Shown here: in pieces, positions 1 to 11,477 of the stretch | How the letters are laid out: every line of letters starts with the position of its first letter | Position numbering within the stretch: position 1 is the stretch's first letter | Origin: Anodontia alba | Lineage: Eukaryota > Mollusca > Bivalvia > Lucinida > Lucinidae | Assembly (NCBI GenBank): GCA_964016985.1 | Contig: OZ024821.1 | Location: forward strand, 90,882,093 to 90,946,092 | Length of the DNA stretch: 64,000 bases | Reading direction: 5' to 3' | Position numbers and translations under genes: made by a program | Notes under the pieces: generated by a model | What the model was told of the DNA's origin: nothing | The model's database searches: none | What the model saw: only the letters and a program-made list of their open reading frames with translations

Positions 1-170
1 GATTGGCAGTACTTGTACATATTCCTGTGTTCCATTTTATATATATTTTAAAAGTCACTAAAGACAGGAAAATAATAGCTAGGAATCCTAGCACTATCAT
101 CCATATGAACTCCATGGCCTGTTTCTGGCTGCTGCTCTGAAATAAAAATGCATAGCGAGTCAACAAAACT

Positions 171-406
171 GGGCCCAGCTGTTCAAAGCATTGTTAGCCT
201 AACGAGCTGGTTAGTGGTCAAAATGTTAACTGTTCTAGTAAGTACAATATCTAATTCACAGATATTTTTGCTGAAAAATGTGAGTAGCTTTTGCAAATGC
301 AAAAGCTACTCACATTTTTTCAGCAAAAATATTAGCAAATATGCCATATTTAATGATCAAAGTTTTAACTATTTGTTAACTAATGGCATCATTAGTTTTG
401 AACAAC
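171..406. mobile_element. Family A hairpin MITE, right tip missing
   Basis: Starts with GGGCCCAGCTGTTCAAAGC and has a long perfect palindrome at 271-324 (AGCTTTTGCAAATGCAAAAGCT in the centre). It ends in GTTTTGAACAAC without the final TGGGCCC seen in the other copies (13838, 17486, 21049, 23960). An open frame at 148-480 crosses it but is only a by-product of the palindrome. Confidence 0.8.
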
Positions 407-502
407 ATAAAGAAATGAGACAATTCTTGGTTGGATACTCCTCTATCAAGAGATATGTGAATGAGATGAAATTATTGTGAAAACTTTGTCATGGAAACTT
501 GT

Positions 503-1063
503 TTAAAGTGGTATAGTTGCTCAAGATGACCCAAAGCAGTGTTGCTCAAAAACAGAATAAACTTTAACCCTTCTCTTGCTAAACACGACATGCCCTGTCT
601 TAGCAAACAGTGTAGATCCAGATCAGGGCTTCTGAAGAAGCAAACTGATCTGTATCTGCACTGTTTGTCATTAAATATGTGAATTTCTATCAAAAACCCG
701 GATCAAGTAATCTGATTGGCTGGAAATTAGAAGTGGGCGTGGCATCTTAATTTATTCAGCATGAGAACGGTTAACTCATCCATATAAAAAACACTGCACA
801 CTTTGGATATTTTAGCAAACTGCTCTTTGTGTGTGTGTAAATGAGGTTAAACTACATTGAGAATACAAGTGTGCTCCTGTGTATATTGATTTTTTTTCGG
901 GTCACTAGAACAGGCTCAAATAAGATGTCCAAAATTACAGTTTCTTCTTGTAAAAGGGGTCTGAAGTAAATTGAAATCTAAGTTATGAGGCTTTTACTTT
1001 AAAAATACTTATATATAAGCAAGGTATAAAAAATAGGATTTTTGAGCAACTATACCGCTTTAA
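503..1063. mobile_element. Element Z, TTAA-flanked, hosts a P MITE
   Basis: TTAA at 503-506 and 1060-1063 flank inverted termini at 507-524 and 1042-1059 (AGTGGTATAGTTGCTCAA against its complement with one mismatch). There is no transposase inside. A P-family copy (564-774) is inserted in the left half. TTAA duplication is typical of piggyBac-superfamily insertion; the termini do not start with CCC as classic piggyBac ends do, so the assignment is tentative. Confidence 0.7.
564..774 (+). mobile_element. Family P MITE copy 1
   Basis: TTAACCCTTCTCTTGCTAAA at the left, TTCAGCATGAGAACGGTTAA at the right. The GCAAACAGTGTAGATCC core palindrome lies near 613-670. The right arm keeps GATTGGCTG (CCAAT box on the other strand) and GGGCGTGGC. 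Confidence 0.88.
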
Positions 1064-1228
1064 GTCACCTAACCAAGATAATATCTGTCTGATGCAAAAA
1101 CAAAAGAATAGCAATGACAACCAGCATGTTGTGTTTTCTTGATCATGGTAAATGTCCTTAAATTTCGAATACCAAAGATTCTGAAATAGTTATCAATACA
1201 TGCAGTTCAAAACACTATCACGAAAGCA

Positions 1229-2055
1229 TTAATATCATGGTCATACTAAATATCACAAGGTAGTACAAGGTACCACAAAGTAGTACAAGGTAGCACAAGG
1301 TAGATACAAATTAGGCAAAAATGTAATAAGTAGGCATAACTTGGCCATTTTTATGTGTGTTTTCACCACCCCTGACCAATAACTAATTAAAATTAACAAT
1401 TAAACTAAACACAACTCACCATTCACTGATTCAACAAAGAGTACCATTTATAGCCAAAGGGTATTTCTTTTTATATGTACACTTAGGGAAACAGTTTCAG
1501 GTCACTCAGTGGTTAGTGGCTCAGTGTTTTAGCAAATCATTGCAATACATTATAATTATAAATTTTATGCATTGCTTGTATGCTCTGACAGTTTATAATA
1601 AAAAAACTTGAGTTTTGACCATTATGACTACCTATTATACTTTTGCCCACCTTGTACCTACCTTGTGGTACCTTGCAGTACCTAGTGCTACCTTGTGGCC
1701 TCGGTGGCTCAGTGGGATGCACCGTCCGACTGGTTCAACCCCCGCCGAGGTCGGCAACATTTTTTCGTGGAGATTGATCATGAAATATTTTCTATGGTCA
1801 TTCTCTCCCTTCCGCTGATTCAAGAAGGGCAGTTGTCAGTTTCTGGCGAAAGAATGTGCACGATACTGGTTAACTGCTTAGAGGACTAAGCCTGCCCAGT
1901 AAACGTGTGGTTAGGTAAACTGACCGCGCTCAACATGACCCCATTGGGTTGACTGGGCCGTAAAACCTCAACACAAACAAACTAGTGCTACCTTGTGCTA
2001 CCCTTGCGGTACTTTGTGGTACCTTGCGGTATTTAGCATGACCCACATTATCACG
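1229..2055. mobile_element. Inverted-repeat element built of GGTAGYACAA decamers
   Basis: The left arm (about 1229-1342) contains a run of 10-base units such as GGTAGTACAA and GGTACCACAA. The right arm (about 1613-2055) carries the complementary TTGTGGTACC units, and both arms extend into matching unique sequence (GGCAAAAATGTAATA against TATTATACTTTTGCC). The right arm is split by a SINE. No coding capacity is visible. It may be a foldback-type element; I do not recognise the family. Confidence 0.65.
1682..1997 (+). mobile_element. tRNA-derived SINE (SINE-1) with 16-base target duplication
   Basis: The body spans 1698-1981. The A-box-like GGTGGCTCAGTGGGATGC is followed by an internal deletion of the anticodon-arm region, then B-box-like GGTTCAACCCC, the conserved body (CTGATTCAAGAAGGGCAG, GAAAGAATGTGCACGAT) and an ACACAAACAAA tail. 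The flanking CTAGTGCTACCTTGTG is perfect at 1682-1697 and 1982-1997, showing target-primed insertion. Transcription by RNA polymerase III and mobilisation by a partner LINE are family knowledge. Confidence 0.92.
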
Positions 2056-2254
2056 GCAGTCACTGTCATGATGCATTGAAATATGAATGTATTGTTAAAG
2101 GTGTTAAAATTCTAGAAACATTCCATGACAGATTAAAATGGCTGATAACATGGAGAAATTGTCACTCAGTATTCCTAAAGCACAGTTTATTGGTTCTCTT
2201 TGTCCCTTCTAAGTGTACTTTTTTGTGTACATATCTATTTTTTCCTCACTTTTT

Positions 2255-2425
2255 AGCTCTAAATTGATCACAAATGTTCTGGAAAGTGGATGAAACCAGT
2301 GAATGCATCAGCTTGATTTTTGATGGGAGTCTGATGTTCTTGTCTTTCCAGATCAATTTTAGCCTGGCTAATGCCATAGTTATCTGAGCAATGCTAGAGA
2401 GAATTCTCAGATTTCGTGTTCTTTT
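2255..2425 (-). pseudogene. LINE reverse-transcriptase C-terminal fragment
   Basis: The minus strand reads ILSSIAQITMALARLKLIWK, then DKNIRLPSKIKLMHSLVSS, matching the well-known segment after the RT domain of many molluscan non-LTR elements (pattern RIAQ..ALARLKPIWRDKNI..SSKIKLMRSLV), remembered and not searched. It breaks up after HSLVSSTF, where the family normally continues LYACESWT. About 55 codons remain, with no endonuclease and no catalytic YxDD part. RTE-like or related clade; clade uncertain. Confidence 0.7.
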
Positions 2426-2460
2426 TTCCAAGCTATTTGAAACAGTCACATCTGACTATA

Positions 2461-3399
2461 ACTTCAGACTCGGACCCAATATCCGAGCTTCAGAGGACAT
2501 TTCATAAGATACAATGATTTTTAGACCTGCCTACATAACTGTTCCATGTTCATTTCTCATATTTAAAGAGATGTATAGACCTTTTTAAACACTACATCAC
2601 ACAATAAGAATCATTCGGAACTTCTCGGTCTTTAACGCAGAATACACTCTACGCTCATTCCTATTGGATGGCAAAAAGTTGTTTTTTGTTTAAGTTTATT
2701 GGACAGTTAAATTGCTGATATTTTTTTAGAAAAAGAAAGCATTTTCATTCGTCAAAAGTTTCTTTTCAGAAGAGATTCTCATTGAGTGATCATTTAAATG
2801 TCATAACCACAACTTTTAACACATATTTGGACTATACTAGTTAAAACTAGGCGTTAAAATGGTCACCATAAAGCAAATTACGGTTGGTTGCCTGCTGATA
2901 TTGGAAAAAATATCATTGAAACAGTTGTACTTGTCTTGGGAAAAGCAGTCAAGTGCTTCTTAAAGCTGTATTTTTAAATGCTAGATAAAATTTACAAGTG
3001 AATATTAACCAAAAGAAATTTACTATCCAAGTAAAACTTGGCTTGACTCAATTGATATCAATGGAACTCGAAATGTTTTTGCCATCCACAATCATTGGTC
3101 ACATGGCATAACATTGTAATCATGTGGTCAGTAGCCCAGATGAAAACAATACCATTAAAAAGGTCTATTAGTATTAGTAAACTATTAGGCAAGAGAGTAG
3201 GACTAGACAATTCTAAATATTTGAAGCTCTTTACTCCACGAGAGCTGTAGTATACATTAACAATGATCCTAATCTGACTGCATAGATACAGACTGGTCTT
3301 TACTATATCTTTCTTCCATTGTCTTAACCTCCAAGGAGGACAAAGACGGTGTACACTGTACACTCCAGGTTGCAGGATGAAGGCCTACAAGTAGCCATT
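2461..3399. other. Apparently single-copy sequence
   Basis: AT-rich DNA with short frames only. I see no repeat shared with the rest of the window, no convincing splice-flanked exon and no RNA gene. Confidence 0.4.
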
Positions 3400-3638
3400 T
3401 TTGAATTACTGTAGGGTTCTTTAACCTTCACAGGGTGTGACTTTCCTTGCACAGGGGGCCTCCAGTTAACGTCCCGATCCAAAGGATGGCACACTGTTTT
3501 CATGTCATACCTGCCAATGACACGAAGGGAAGTGTGTTCGGACACTGAAAATTCCCTTGCCGATAAAAGCCTGGGATCAATCCCGATACCTCTAGTTCCA
3601 GAGGCCAGTGTGCTCACCACTGAGCTACATTGCTTCCT
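3400..3638 (-). mobile_element. tRNA-derived SINE, second type (SINE-3), minus strand
   Basis: Read on the minus strand, the head at 3637-3571 has a tRNA-like A box (TAGCTCAGTGGTGAGCAC) and B box (GGGATTGATCCC). The body continues through ATCGGGACGTTAACTGGAGG towards AAAGAACCC near 3405. The GGGACGTTAA segment resembles 3' portions of V-SINE-like elements known from molluscs. The 3' boundary is uncertain and no target duplication was found. Confidence 0.65.
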
Positions 3639-3639
3639 A

Positions 3640-4245
3640 ATATCTCTAATAATGACCCATTTGATGATTTCTAATGTTACACTTGCGCAATAAGTTTTCT
3701 TGGGAACGAATCATGGATGTGGTGAATCTTGCAATGTAGAACCGTGGAAAGCAGACACTGGCAGTAAATAAAAATTTAAGGACACATAATCGTGTGCCGG
3801 AAATACATAGAATGCGCTTTGATTGAAACTTAAAAACGAATAGCACTCTTGTAACGTATTAATGAAAAATAACTTGAAAAGAACTTTTCTTTCATACCTT
3901 CGTTTTGTAAACAGTTGCTTAAATCATTGATAAGAATAAAATATTTAAAAGTAAATTCGCATGCATTAATTAAAATTCCAACTATGAAAACAAAATCGTT
4001 TAGTTCTGATGTATTAATTCTTTACATTTTGTTTATTTACACTTTGTTTATACTTAATTCATTTGGTTTGTTTACAGTAGCTTATATTTTATTTTCTTCA
4101 TTGACTCGAGCGGCATTTGAAATTATAGATTGACAAGTGCTTCAACGTAACAAATTTTGTAGCTGCAAAAAAGAAGCCGAAATGTAGTTGTCATAGATCC
4201 ATTCTGTTGTTTTAAGAGGAGCGTTTCTCGAGGAATAACACAGAA
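3640..4245. other. Repeat-poor upstream region of the first-exon candidate
   Basis: No repeats from the families catalogued here occur in this stretch, which would be expected for the 5' flank or 5' UTR of a gene starting at 4246. No TATA box or CpG cluster stands out. A short frame at 3915-4133 is hydrophobic and AT-driven and is not claimed as a gene. Confidence 0.3.
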
Positions 4246-4282
4246 ATGGGAAACCAGAGTTCGGGACACCATGGAAGCAGAG
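4246..4282 (+). CDS. Candidate first coding exon (MGNQSS start)
   Basis: ATG at 4246 sits in a strong initiation context (A at -3, G at +4) and reads MGNQSSGHHGSR before an AG|GTAAAAGT donor at 4283, leaving a phase-1 end. Gly at position 2 with Ser at 5 and 6 fits the N-myristoylation pattern MGxxxS, so the product could be a membrane-tethered regulator. That is a motif match on 12 residues only. The surrounding 3.6-7.3 kb is the most repeat-poor part of the window, as expected near a promoter. It does not join directly in frame to the 14520 exon, so further exons would be needed. Could be chance. Confidence 0.4.
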
Positions 4283-5680
4283 GTAAAAGTGAATGTTATA
4301 GCTCGATTACCCCACCCACTAACTGTAATTGTTAGGTCAGCTGATTGACTAGTGTTAAGAAAAAAATCAAGATACTAGCAACATCTTATTTGTGTTAAAT
4401 TATTCTGCTGGCAGCTCAAAGTGATTGTGTTTTATGACCACTTCTCGCCTGTTTTTTTTTTTTTTTTTTTTTTCTTGTGAAGGTAACTTTCTTATTGCAC
4501 GATATCTCTCATTCTCATATTATCGCCCATTCTCATGTTATTGTCTACCCTTCAATACTAATACAGGAAAATAGCCAACACTTCAAAGTATGTTTACCAG
4601 TAAATTCTAGCTAAAATAATAATCTTTATTACTGATTTGTTTGCAAAATATTATTTCCAAACATTTTCTGGAGCAAAAATGTGAAATATGCAAACTTTCC
4701 TAATTTTCAAGAGGGTACCCATAACAATAGACATAACACGTCAAGCTCTAAAATGAAAATTCCAACACAGAAGTTGGTATGCTTAATGGTTCTGAAAAAG
4801 GAAAGTAAATGCAAGCATGCTTTGCTTTTGGAATTTATTTTGAAAAATGTATTTGGGGTGGATGATAACATGAGAAACATCCAAAAATACACTAAAAATT
4901 TATAAAAGCCAGGGAAGACGTTCGCATGGGACGTGGGCAACGTGCTTGGCTTTTTTCTGTTCATACAAGAAAGCGATGTTTACGTTGCTTTAATAATTAG
5001 TTTAATTTTTCAGTGTGTATTGCCAATCCTGACTGATTAATACACCGAAAATACAGATGTCATTATCTTTCATCCCTTGAAGCTAGGATTATAGGCAGAC
5101 AGGGTCACTCGTTAGTTATTTGACACTGCCCAGTAAAATCACATTGTTTGCAGACTATCTGACCAAGGTTTTGACTGACCACCCTTGCACAATCCACCCC
5201 TCCTCATTCTAATGTGCTATTATTATTATTTTACATTTCAAAGTTTTAGGACACTCAATTTTCATCATCAAGATCGCAAATGCACCATTATATTATAATG
5301 TTGACCTTTTCTTTTGAAAGACGATGTACGGTGACAAGCAAAATAGTAACTTATCACTTATGTAAGCGCATTCTGCGCATTAAAATAGTTATTTCTGTTG
5401 GCCAAAAGCATTCTCAAAGTCCCGCAGAATGTGTCCAGTAAACATTGTGTAGATTCTTAATGGATTGCTCAGATGTGCATCGTGCGTCAGTACGCAATTC
5501 TGGGATGTTCATGTTTCCAATACAAGTTAAAAAGTTACACTCCCACGAAGAAACTGCGTGCTCATAATGGTGACATCATGTAAACTTGTGGCAGAAAACC
5601 ACTCTGTGAGAAAAACGAACTTATTACCATGTAAAATTGCAGAGCCTTTCCTTGTCAGAAATGCGTTTGAAACAGACACA
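4283..5680. other. Candidate first intron, mostly single-copy
   Basis: Contains a T run near 4451-4471 and AT-rich DNA with short non-conserved frames (for example both strands of 4681-4964). No recognised mobile element occurs here. Confidence 0.4.
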
Positions 5681-5839
5681 GGGTTCTCACTAGGATTTTG
5701 AAAATTGGAGTAAAATGCTGTCCTCCTGAAAGAGTTGGAGGTGTACTACACTTATCTATTGAGACTTTCCAAAAAGTTGGAGTCAGAGATGAAAAGTTGG
5801 AGTAACTTACTCAAAATCTGGAGTTAATGAGAACTCTGA
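5681..5839. mobile_element. Possible short inverted-repeat element with CAGGGTTCTCA ends
   Basis: CAGGGTTCTCACTAGGATT at the left is matched by the complement of AATGAGAACTCTG at the right. Internally a GTTGGAG motif recurs four times in 100 bases. CAGGG-type termini recall hAT elements, but the expected 8-base target duplication is not clean. Confidence 0.4.
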
Positions 5840-7390
5840 GACACATATATTTAAAATAGACCAAACTGCACCAATTATTATTCTACAAATTTAGCAGAAG
5901 CTCGAAACTTCCGCAAGTAAACAAGACTCAGACTTTTTTTTGCAGCATATAGCAATCACAACACAGTGCAAAGTAAACATTGAAATGAAGTTTCGCGGGA
6001 AGCTCGACATAGAAGTCCATGATCAGAATGTGACATATATATTTGCGGTAACATGTAAGAGAGCATTAATTAGTTGATTGATAAATGTTTTACTTCACTG
6101 ACAAAAATCCTCGTGTCAATAGCACTCAAGATATTAAAAAGATAACTGCAGACAGCAACATGCTTTTTGGTACGGTGGGGTACCGAATTTAAATGAAAGG
6201 CAGTGGAGGAGGGGTATCACTGCGAGGATTAGTTCAGTATTTTTTGAGAAATGCCCCTCAAATCATTTGCCAAAGAAACTACAAAATATAAATATATGCT
6301 CTACATACAAAAAATGATGAAAAGCTTCAAGTATTGATACCAATGAAATAATGAATAATCAAAAAACAAATAGAATGCTAAAATCTTTTTAAAAATTTAA
6401 AGTTTGGCAGCTTTCACCGCACATTAAGTAGACTGGGATAATCAAGTCTCCCTGATCTTGGAACACATCTCTCTAATTTCCCATGAGGGCTCGTGATGGT
6501 CCCTATTTTTCTGGGCCAGCTTCATGCCTGAAAGCTGGGAAAATATGAAAATGACAAAATTCTTGTAAATGCTTGAAGTCATCATTCAAAACATACCAAA
6601 CACTGAGGTAAAGTAGTCTGAGTTTGAATTCTCATTGACAGTTTACTGGTAATACTGGAAAAAATTAGGTGTATGATAACTAGAGATAACAGCATATTAA
6701 ATTTTGGCAAATGCATTTGACATACAGCCAATAAGATATTACTGTCCACTGATTGGTATGCTTACATGTGATATCTCCCAATCCCGATTTCAAACCACTG
6801 CTTCCGATCTTGAGCCCAACAGCCCAATCTCTCCATGTCCATTTTCCTCTGGGATTTTCCTTAGTATTTATTCGCCGATGGACTATCATCAGCCATGACC
6901 ATATATTTGCTGATTTACTCTTTCTGTTTAACCAAAGTTGTTATTAGTAGCTTATTTGTCTTTAGGCTATTTGAGATAACATCCACACACCTTTTAAATG
7001 GGATACTACTGTAGTACTTAATACGGCTCTAACGGCCATTGTCATGCATGTATATTAGGGAATAACGGCAGCTTGACGCAACACAAATTAATTACATTAT
7101 TGTCCAAACATAGTCATAAAATCAACAGTTTGCTGTCCTTTTTGTGGTAAACAAGCAATTAACAGGAATAATCAGTGATGCTAGTCTGATAATTAATCCG
7201 TTTGTGTTACACGTGTGAATACATTGCGGCTGCAAAATACCAGTTGCAGTCAGCGTGTCTAAAAGATCAAAGGTCACTTTAAATACCAACTGAGAGTGAT
7301 TAAAGAGTGCAATGCTTGAACATACTTTTTTTTTTTTTTTTTTGCAACAAGCTTTGCGGTTTGTAGGTCCCAGACGATGAAATGATTTCC
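5840..7390. other. Mostly single-copy sequence
   Basis: No catalogued element. A T run lies at 7327-7343. Frames on both strands near 6680-6947 overlap each other and show no family resemblance. Confidence 0.35.
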
Positions 7391-7453
7391 AAACAGTCTA
7401 GATCCTGATCAGACCTGGCACACAGCGGCATCCAGTCTGGATCTATGTTAGCT
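7391..7453. repeat. Degenerate copy of the GCAAACAGTG core hairpin
   Basis: AACAGTCTAGATCCTGATCA pairs imperfectly with CAGTCTGGATCTATGTTAGC. The arms and centre are eroded and no flanking terminal repeats could be recognised, so the parent element family is unknown. Confidence 0.55.
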
Positions 7454-7534
7454 TTTTTTTTAAAGGCTGTAGCATGCAAGAATAATTCAAGGAGGATTTC
7501 AAATTAGAAATTTGTAATGCACCACTTGCGCTAG

Positions 7535-7844
7535 ACAAAGACTGGTCTGATGCACCGTCCGACTGGAGACCAGGAGGTCGCGGGTTCAACCCCCGCCGAG
7601 GTCGGCAACATTCTTTCGTGGAGATTGATCATGATATTTTTTCTACGGTTATTCTCTCCCTTCCGCTGATTCAAGAAGGGCAGTTGTCAGTTTCTGGCGA
7701 AAGAATGTGCACAATACCGGTTAACCGCTTAGAGGACTAAGCCTGCCCAGTAAACGTGTGGTTAGGTAAACTGACCGCGCTCGACATGACCCCATTGGGT
7801 TGACTGGGCCGTAAAACCTCAACACAAACAAACAAAGACTGGTC
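7535..7844 (+). mobile_element. SINE-1 copy, 5' truncated, with 13-base target duplication
   Basis: The body at 7548-7831 lacks about 20 bases of the head (starts at GATGCACCGTCCGACTGG) but keeps the B box GGTTCAACCCC and the full body. ACAAAGACTGGTC is duplicated at 7535-7547 and 7832-7844. The short 5' truncation is as expected for incomplete reverse transcription. Confidence 0.92.
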
Positions 7845-8250
7845 AGTGTTTAAAATTGAAGCAAAACTTTAAGGGGTCTGATCAGACCTTGAAACATCAA
7901 AAACACGGAAAAAGTTAAAAAAAAACACTGTTGTTTTTTTTTTACATGATTAGGTCTATTAAAACTGTACGTTCCATCTCTCCTGATCCTGCCATCTTAG
8001 CGCTTACTCTTTAGATGGAAACCAGTTGTCTATAAATAGTTATTTAAGAAAACCCTAGTATCAATCCATTATGGAGGTGAAATAACAACAGCAACAACAT
8101 TTCAACAATAATCTTATTGAAAACAAACAGAAAACACAGCAATATGTAACACCTCAATGACCACTTATTATGCTGTCAATGTTCATGGCTTCGGATGACC
8201 GGTAATGTTGCTCCAGTGTATTTTGTGATTGTGAAAAGGGTTGACTTTCT
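7845..8250. other. No recognisable feature
   Basis: AT-rich intergenic or intronic sequence without repeats shared elsewhere in the window. Confidence 0.35.
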
Positions 8251-8318
8251 GCAAACATTGAAGGCCCTGATCAGACACTGCATTCAGCAGCCTCTAATCT
8301 GTGCCTGCACTGTTTGCC
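8251..8318. repeat. Degenerate core hairpin
   Basis: Begins GCAAACATTGAAGGCCCTGA and ends GTGCCTGCACTGTTTGCC, so both outer arms of the shared core remain. The centre (CTGCATTCAGCAG) is a different short palindrome. No terminal repeats recognised around it. Confidence 0.6.
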
Positions 8319-9800
8319 AAGGTCTCGTTTTGGGGTTAATGAAGTACATGTGATCTTAACAGAGACAAGAACTTTTTTGAGTTTTTAGTAAATCAAGGAT
8401 GATCAAGTTGGTGAGAATGATAAACGTAAGATAATATATTGTTTCAAATTAGCATGTTGTTACCAGACACTATGGAAAGCTAGACTTAGCAATGTTTTTG
8501 TTATAATTATGACTTATGAGAAAGGCTACATGTCTTTATACCTTTGGCATACAAAGAAACTCTTCTTATAATCACTACATCTTGTACTGAACCAAAACTA
8601 TATGTAACTGACTCCTCACAGAGCATCTCAACTACTCTCACAGGTTAATTTTTCCTTAAACAAACATTTATCTTTAAAATGTACAGGTAAAAATCAGCAT
8701 AAAATGTTTGTCTAACATTTACCATTTGGTTGTCATATGTGTCTTTGCTTTCACTGAAGAGTTAGCCCCTGTAATCAAAGTAACCGTTTTCAAGTCTTAT
8801 ATACAAGTAAGTTTTAGACTCTTTTGTACAAGGTAAAATGAGTGAAATGAGTCCATGGACACCCAGCTTCCCATGTTAGTGGAGGATCTAACAAGAAGGG
8901 CTGGAGAAGGAAAACAGACAGATCTACCACTTTTAGATTTTTCATATGTTTTTGATATGGCAAGTAGTTCAAAGCGTCTTTGGATGTTACAAATTAGTCT
9001 TTTTTTTTTTTTTTTTTTTTCATTGTGAAAGCTTTGTTTCTTAGTCTTTTTGACGTTTCTGATGAGTATTTCGTTTATTGGGGAATAGCTTGAAGTAAGT
9101 AGACTAACACTGATGACACTGCTGACAAATAACTAGCCTTTCTAAATTGACAATGACAAAAGTCCGAATACTATTTTCCAAATCTTTAATTATTATTATT
9201 TCTGTTTTTTTATTTTCAACATACATACAATGTACAGTTAATTCACACGTGGAAAATGCCCTGGCAATGGCCAAAAGGCCAGTGCCTATTTCTGAAACTT
9301 GTAACTTTGCATTATTTAAGTGTCCACAAAAACTCAGGAAAATCAACTACTGGACTTGTCAGTCCAAGCGGAAGATTATGACTGCTAATTGACATGGCCT
9401 TTTACTAGTTTTCTTTTGGCATGTCAAACTGGTTGTCTCTTAGCAACCAAACTTAAGCACCAAGCAAAGTTTGTACTTCCATTTCAAACTGTCACTCAAG
9501 ATTTTGCAGAATTTGATATTAGATTATTTGACCATACTCATAAAAAACTGACTAACCAGAATTAACACTTACAGTTTTCACACATACCAGTGAATGAATT
9601 ATTTAGTTTGTATTTTTTGTAAGGAAAAGAGCTAATAATGCAAACATATAGCACAGTCAGTTATTAAAATATTAGATGATATGAAGACTTGATCTTTTCC
9701 TAACAAAGAAGGCAAAACAATAGTTATATTTATTTGATTAGTACAAATCAAATTATTGTACATCTGTTCACTGAATGTACATGTACATTACTCTTTGTGA
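8319..9800. other. Single-copy-looking sequence with a T run
   Basis: A 20-base T run lies near 9001-9020. Two overlapping frames on opposite strands (about 9104-9392) have no recognisable similarity. TGTACATGTACATT at 9776-9789 is a small palindrome next to the mariner. Confidence 0.35.
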
Positions 9801-11068
9801 TATGAGGGTGAGTCAATAAGTAACCAGCCTAACTTATTTCAGGTTGAGATCCACCTCTTCTTTTTCGATGTAATTGCCCTATAGTGTGATGCACTTAGAC
9901 CAACGGTGTTCAAGTGCCATCAGCCCAGAACTGAAAAAGTCAGGGTCCTTTCCATTGACCCACTCCTCAACTGCCGTCACGACTTCTTCATCAGACCGGA
10001 AATGAAGTCCACGGATATCCTTTTTCAAGTTTGGGAATAGGAAGAAGGTCAGGCAAATAGGCAGGATGTGGTATTAATTCATACCCGTTTCGCTCTACAG
10101 CATCCATTGCAACTTTGCAAGTGTGGACTCTCGCCTTGTCCTGTTGCAGCAAAACACCTTTAGAGAGTTTACCTGGGTGTTTTTCATGGATGGCGGTTCT
10201 CAGCTGGTCTAACAAGTTTGCATAGTACACTCCAGTTATTGTACTTCTCTTGGGTAAAAAGTCCAACATAATAACGCCTTATGCGTCCCAAAATACTGTG
10301 GCCATCACCTTGCCAGCAGATGGTTGCGTCTTGAACTTCTTTGGCATTGTGATCTAGGCCCTACCCACTGACGACTGAGCTTTATTCTCTGGCTCATAAT
10401 AATGAACCCAAGTCTCATCTACAGTCACCAGACGCAAAAGAAAATCATCTTTTGACCTAAAACGCTTCAACAAGGTGCTGCATACTGATGCTCTGGTTGC
10501 CATTTGCTCATCACTAAGGGATTTGGGGACCCAACGGGTTGTTAGCTTGCGCATACATAAACGATCATGTAAGATTGTAGAAACGCTACCATGTGAAATG
10601 CCTAATGCCTGCGCTATTTCTTCCACCTGAATTTGCCTATCAGAGTATACCAGATCCCGAACTTTCTTACACATTTCTTCCTAGGTGGCATCCAGTGGGC
10701 GTCCAGACCTGGCTTCATCTTCTAAAGATGTTCTACCGCATTTGAATTCCCCTACCTAGAATTTAACCTGAGCATAAGATGGTGCAGAAGACCCATAAAC
10801 ATCGGCTAACTCGCAGTGTAATTCCTTGCCTGTTTTACCTTTTAAATACAAGTACCGAATTACAGCAAGGTACTCAACTTTAGATGAAAAGCATGCCTTT
10901 GCATCACTAGCCATGTTTGATATTCAATATCTTATTAAAGAATGACTCGATACGCGTGCAATTTTGTACCCATGTATAAAACATATATTGAAACAAAGAA
11001 TGAAAATCGTGACCATCTCGGTCCAGTGGAAATGGGATAGGCTGGTTATTTATTGACACACCCTCATA
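9801..11068 (-). mobile_element. Mariner transposon, full length but decayed
   Basis: Inverted termini TGAGGGTGAGTCAATAAGTA... at 9803 and its complement ending at 11066 match at about 27 of 29 positions, each flanked by TA (9801-9802, 11067-11068), the expected Tc1/mariner target duplication. The length of about 1.26 kb is normal for mariner. The transposase runs on the minus strand and is broken. Confidence 0.9.
9834..10914 (-). pseudogene. Broken mariner transposase (DD34D type)
   Basis: Translation starts at the complement of 10912-10914 (MASDAKACFSS). Stops interrupt it at about 10757 (after AQVKF) and 10682 (before EEMCKKVRD). The middle keeps mariner landmarks: a helix-turn-helix (IAQALGISHGSVSTIL), RWVPKSLSDEQ, VTVDETWVHYYEPE with the first catalytic Asp, and a degraded second Asp block QQDKARVH. 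A frameshift with loss of the APSD segment after PAYLPDL removes the third catalytic Asp. The C-terminus resumes in another frame, with one more stop. Certainly inactive. Confidence 0.9.
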
Positions 11069-11477
11069 ATTTACATGTAGCTTGCTGTTTAGGAATGAGA
11101 CATTTTGTCTTAATAAAAAAAAAAAACTTGAAACATTTTATTAAAATTAAAATGAAATACGAAGTTCACTAAATTAAAATGACATGCGAATTTTCCCTGT
11201 TGCAATTTCTCCCCATTACAAAATGTTTTGGATCCATCCAAAACAAAAACATGAATAGAGAAATACATGTATTTTTTAATAACATACAATTTCATGATAA
11301 AATAAAAATAAAAAAATAAATAAAAAAATCCTTAAATATTTGTTTTCTGGAGCTATCGGAAGAGTTTCATAGGGACTCAAAAACAAGTTCAAATTAGCCA
11401 TGGTAAACAAGCCATCAGTGTTCGAGCTACTGAGATTTTACAGTACTTGAATATATTTAGTCTATCTGATACCGTAT
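11069..11477. other. AT-rich spacer
   Basis: Contains an A run (11115-11126) and low-complexity ATAAAAATAAA near 11300-11325. No gene seen. Confidence 0.35.

Noticed and set aside
148..480. A 110-codon frame at the start of the window
   Set aside because: It is read through the A MITE palindrome; the matching element elsewhere has no conserved frame.
8840..8960. Possible exon reading VHGHPASHVSGGSNKKGW
   Set aside because: No pyrimidine tract at the 5' side and no donor at the 3' side.
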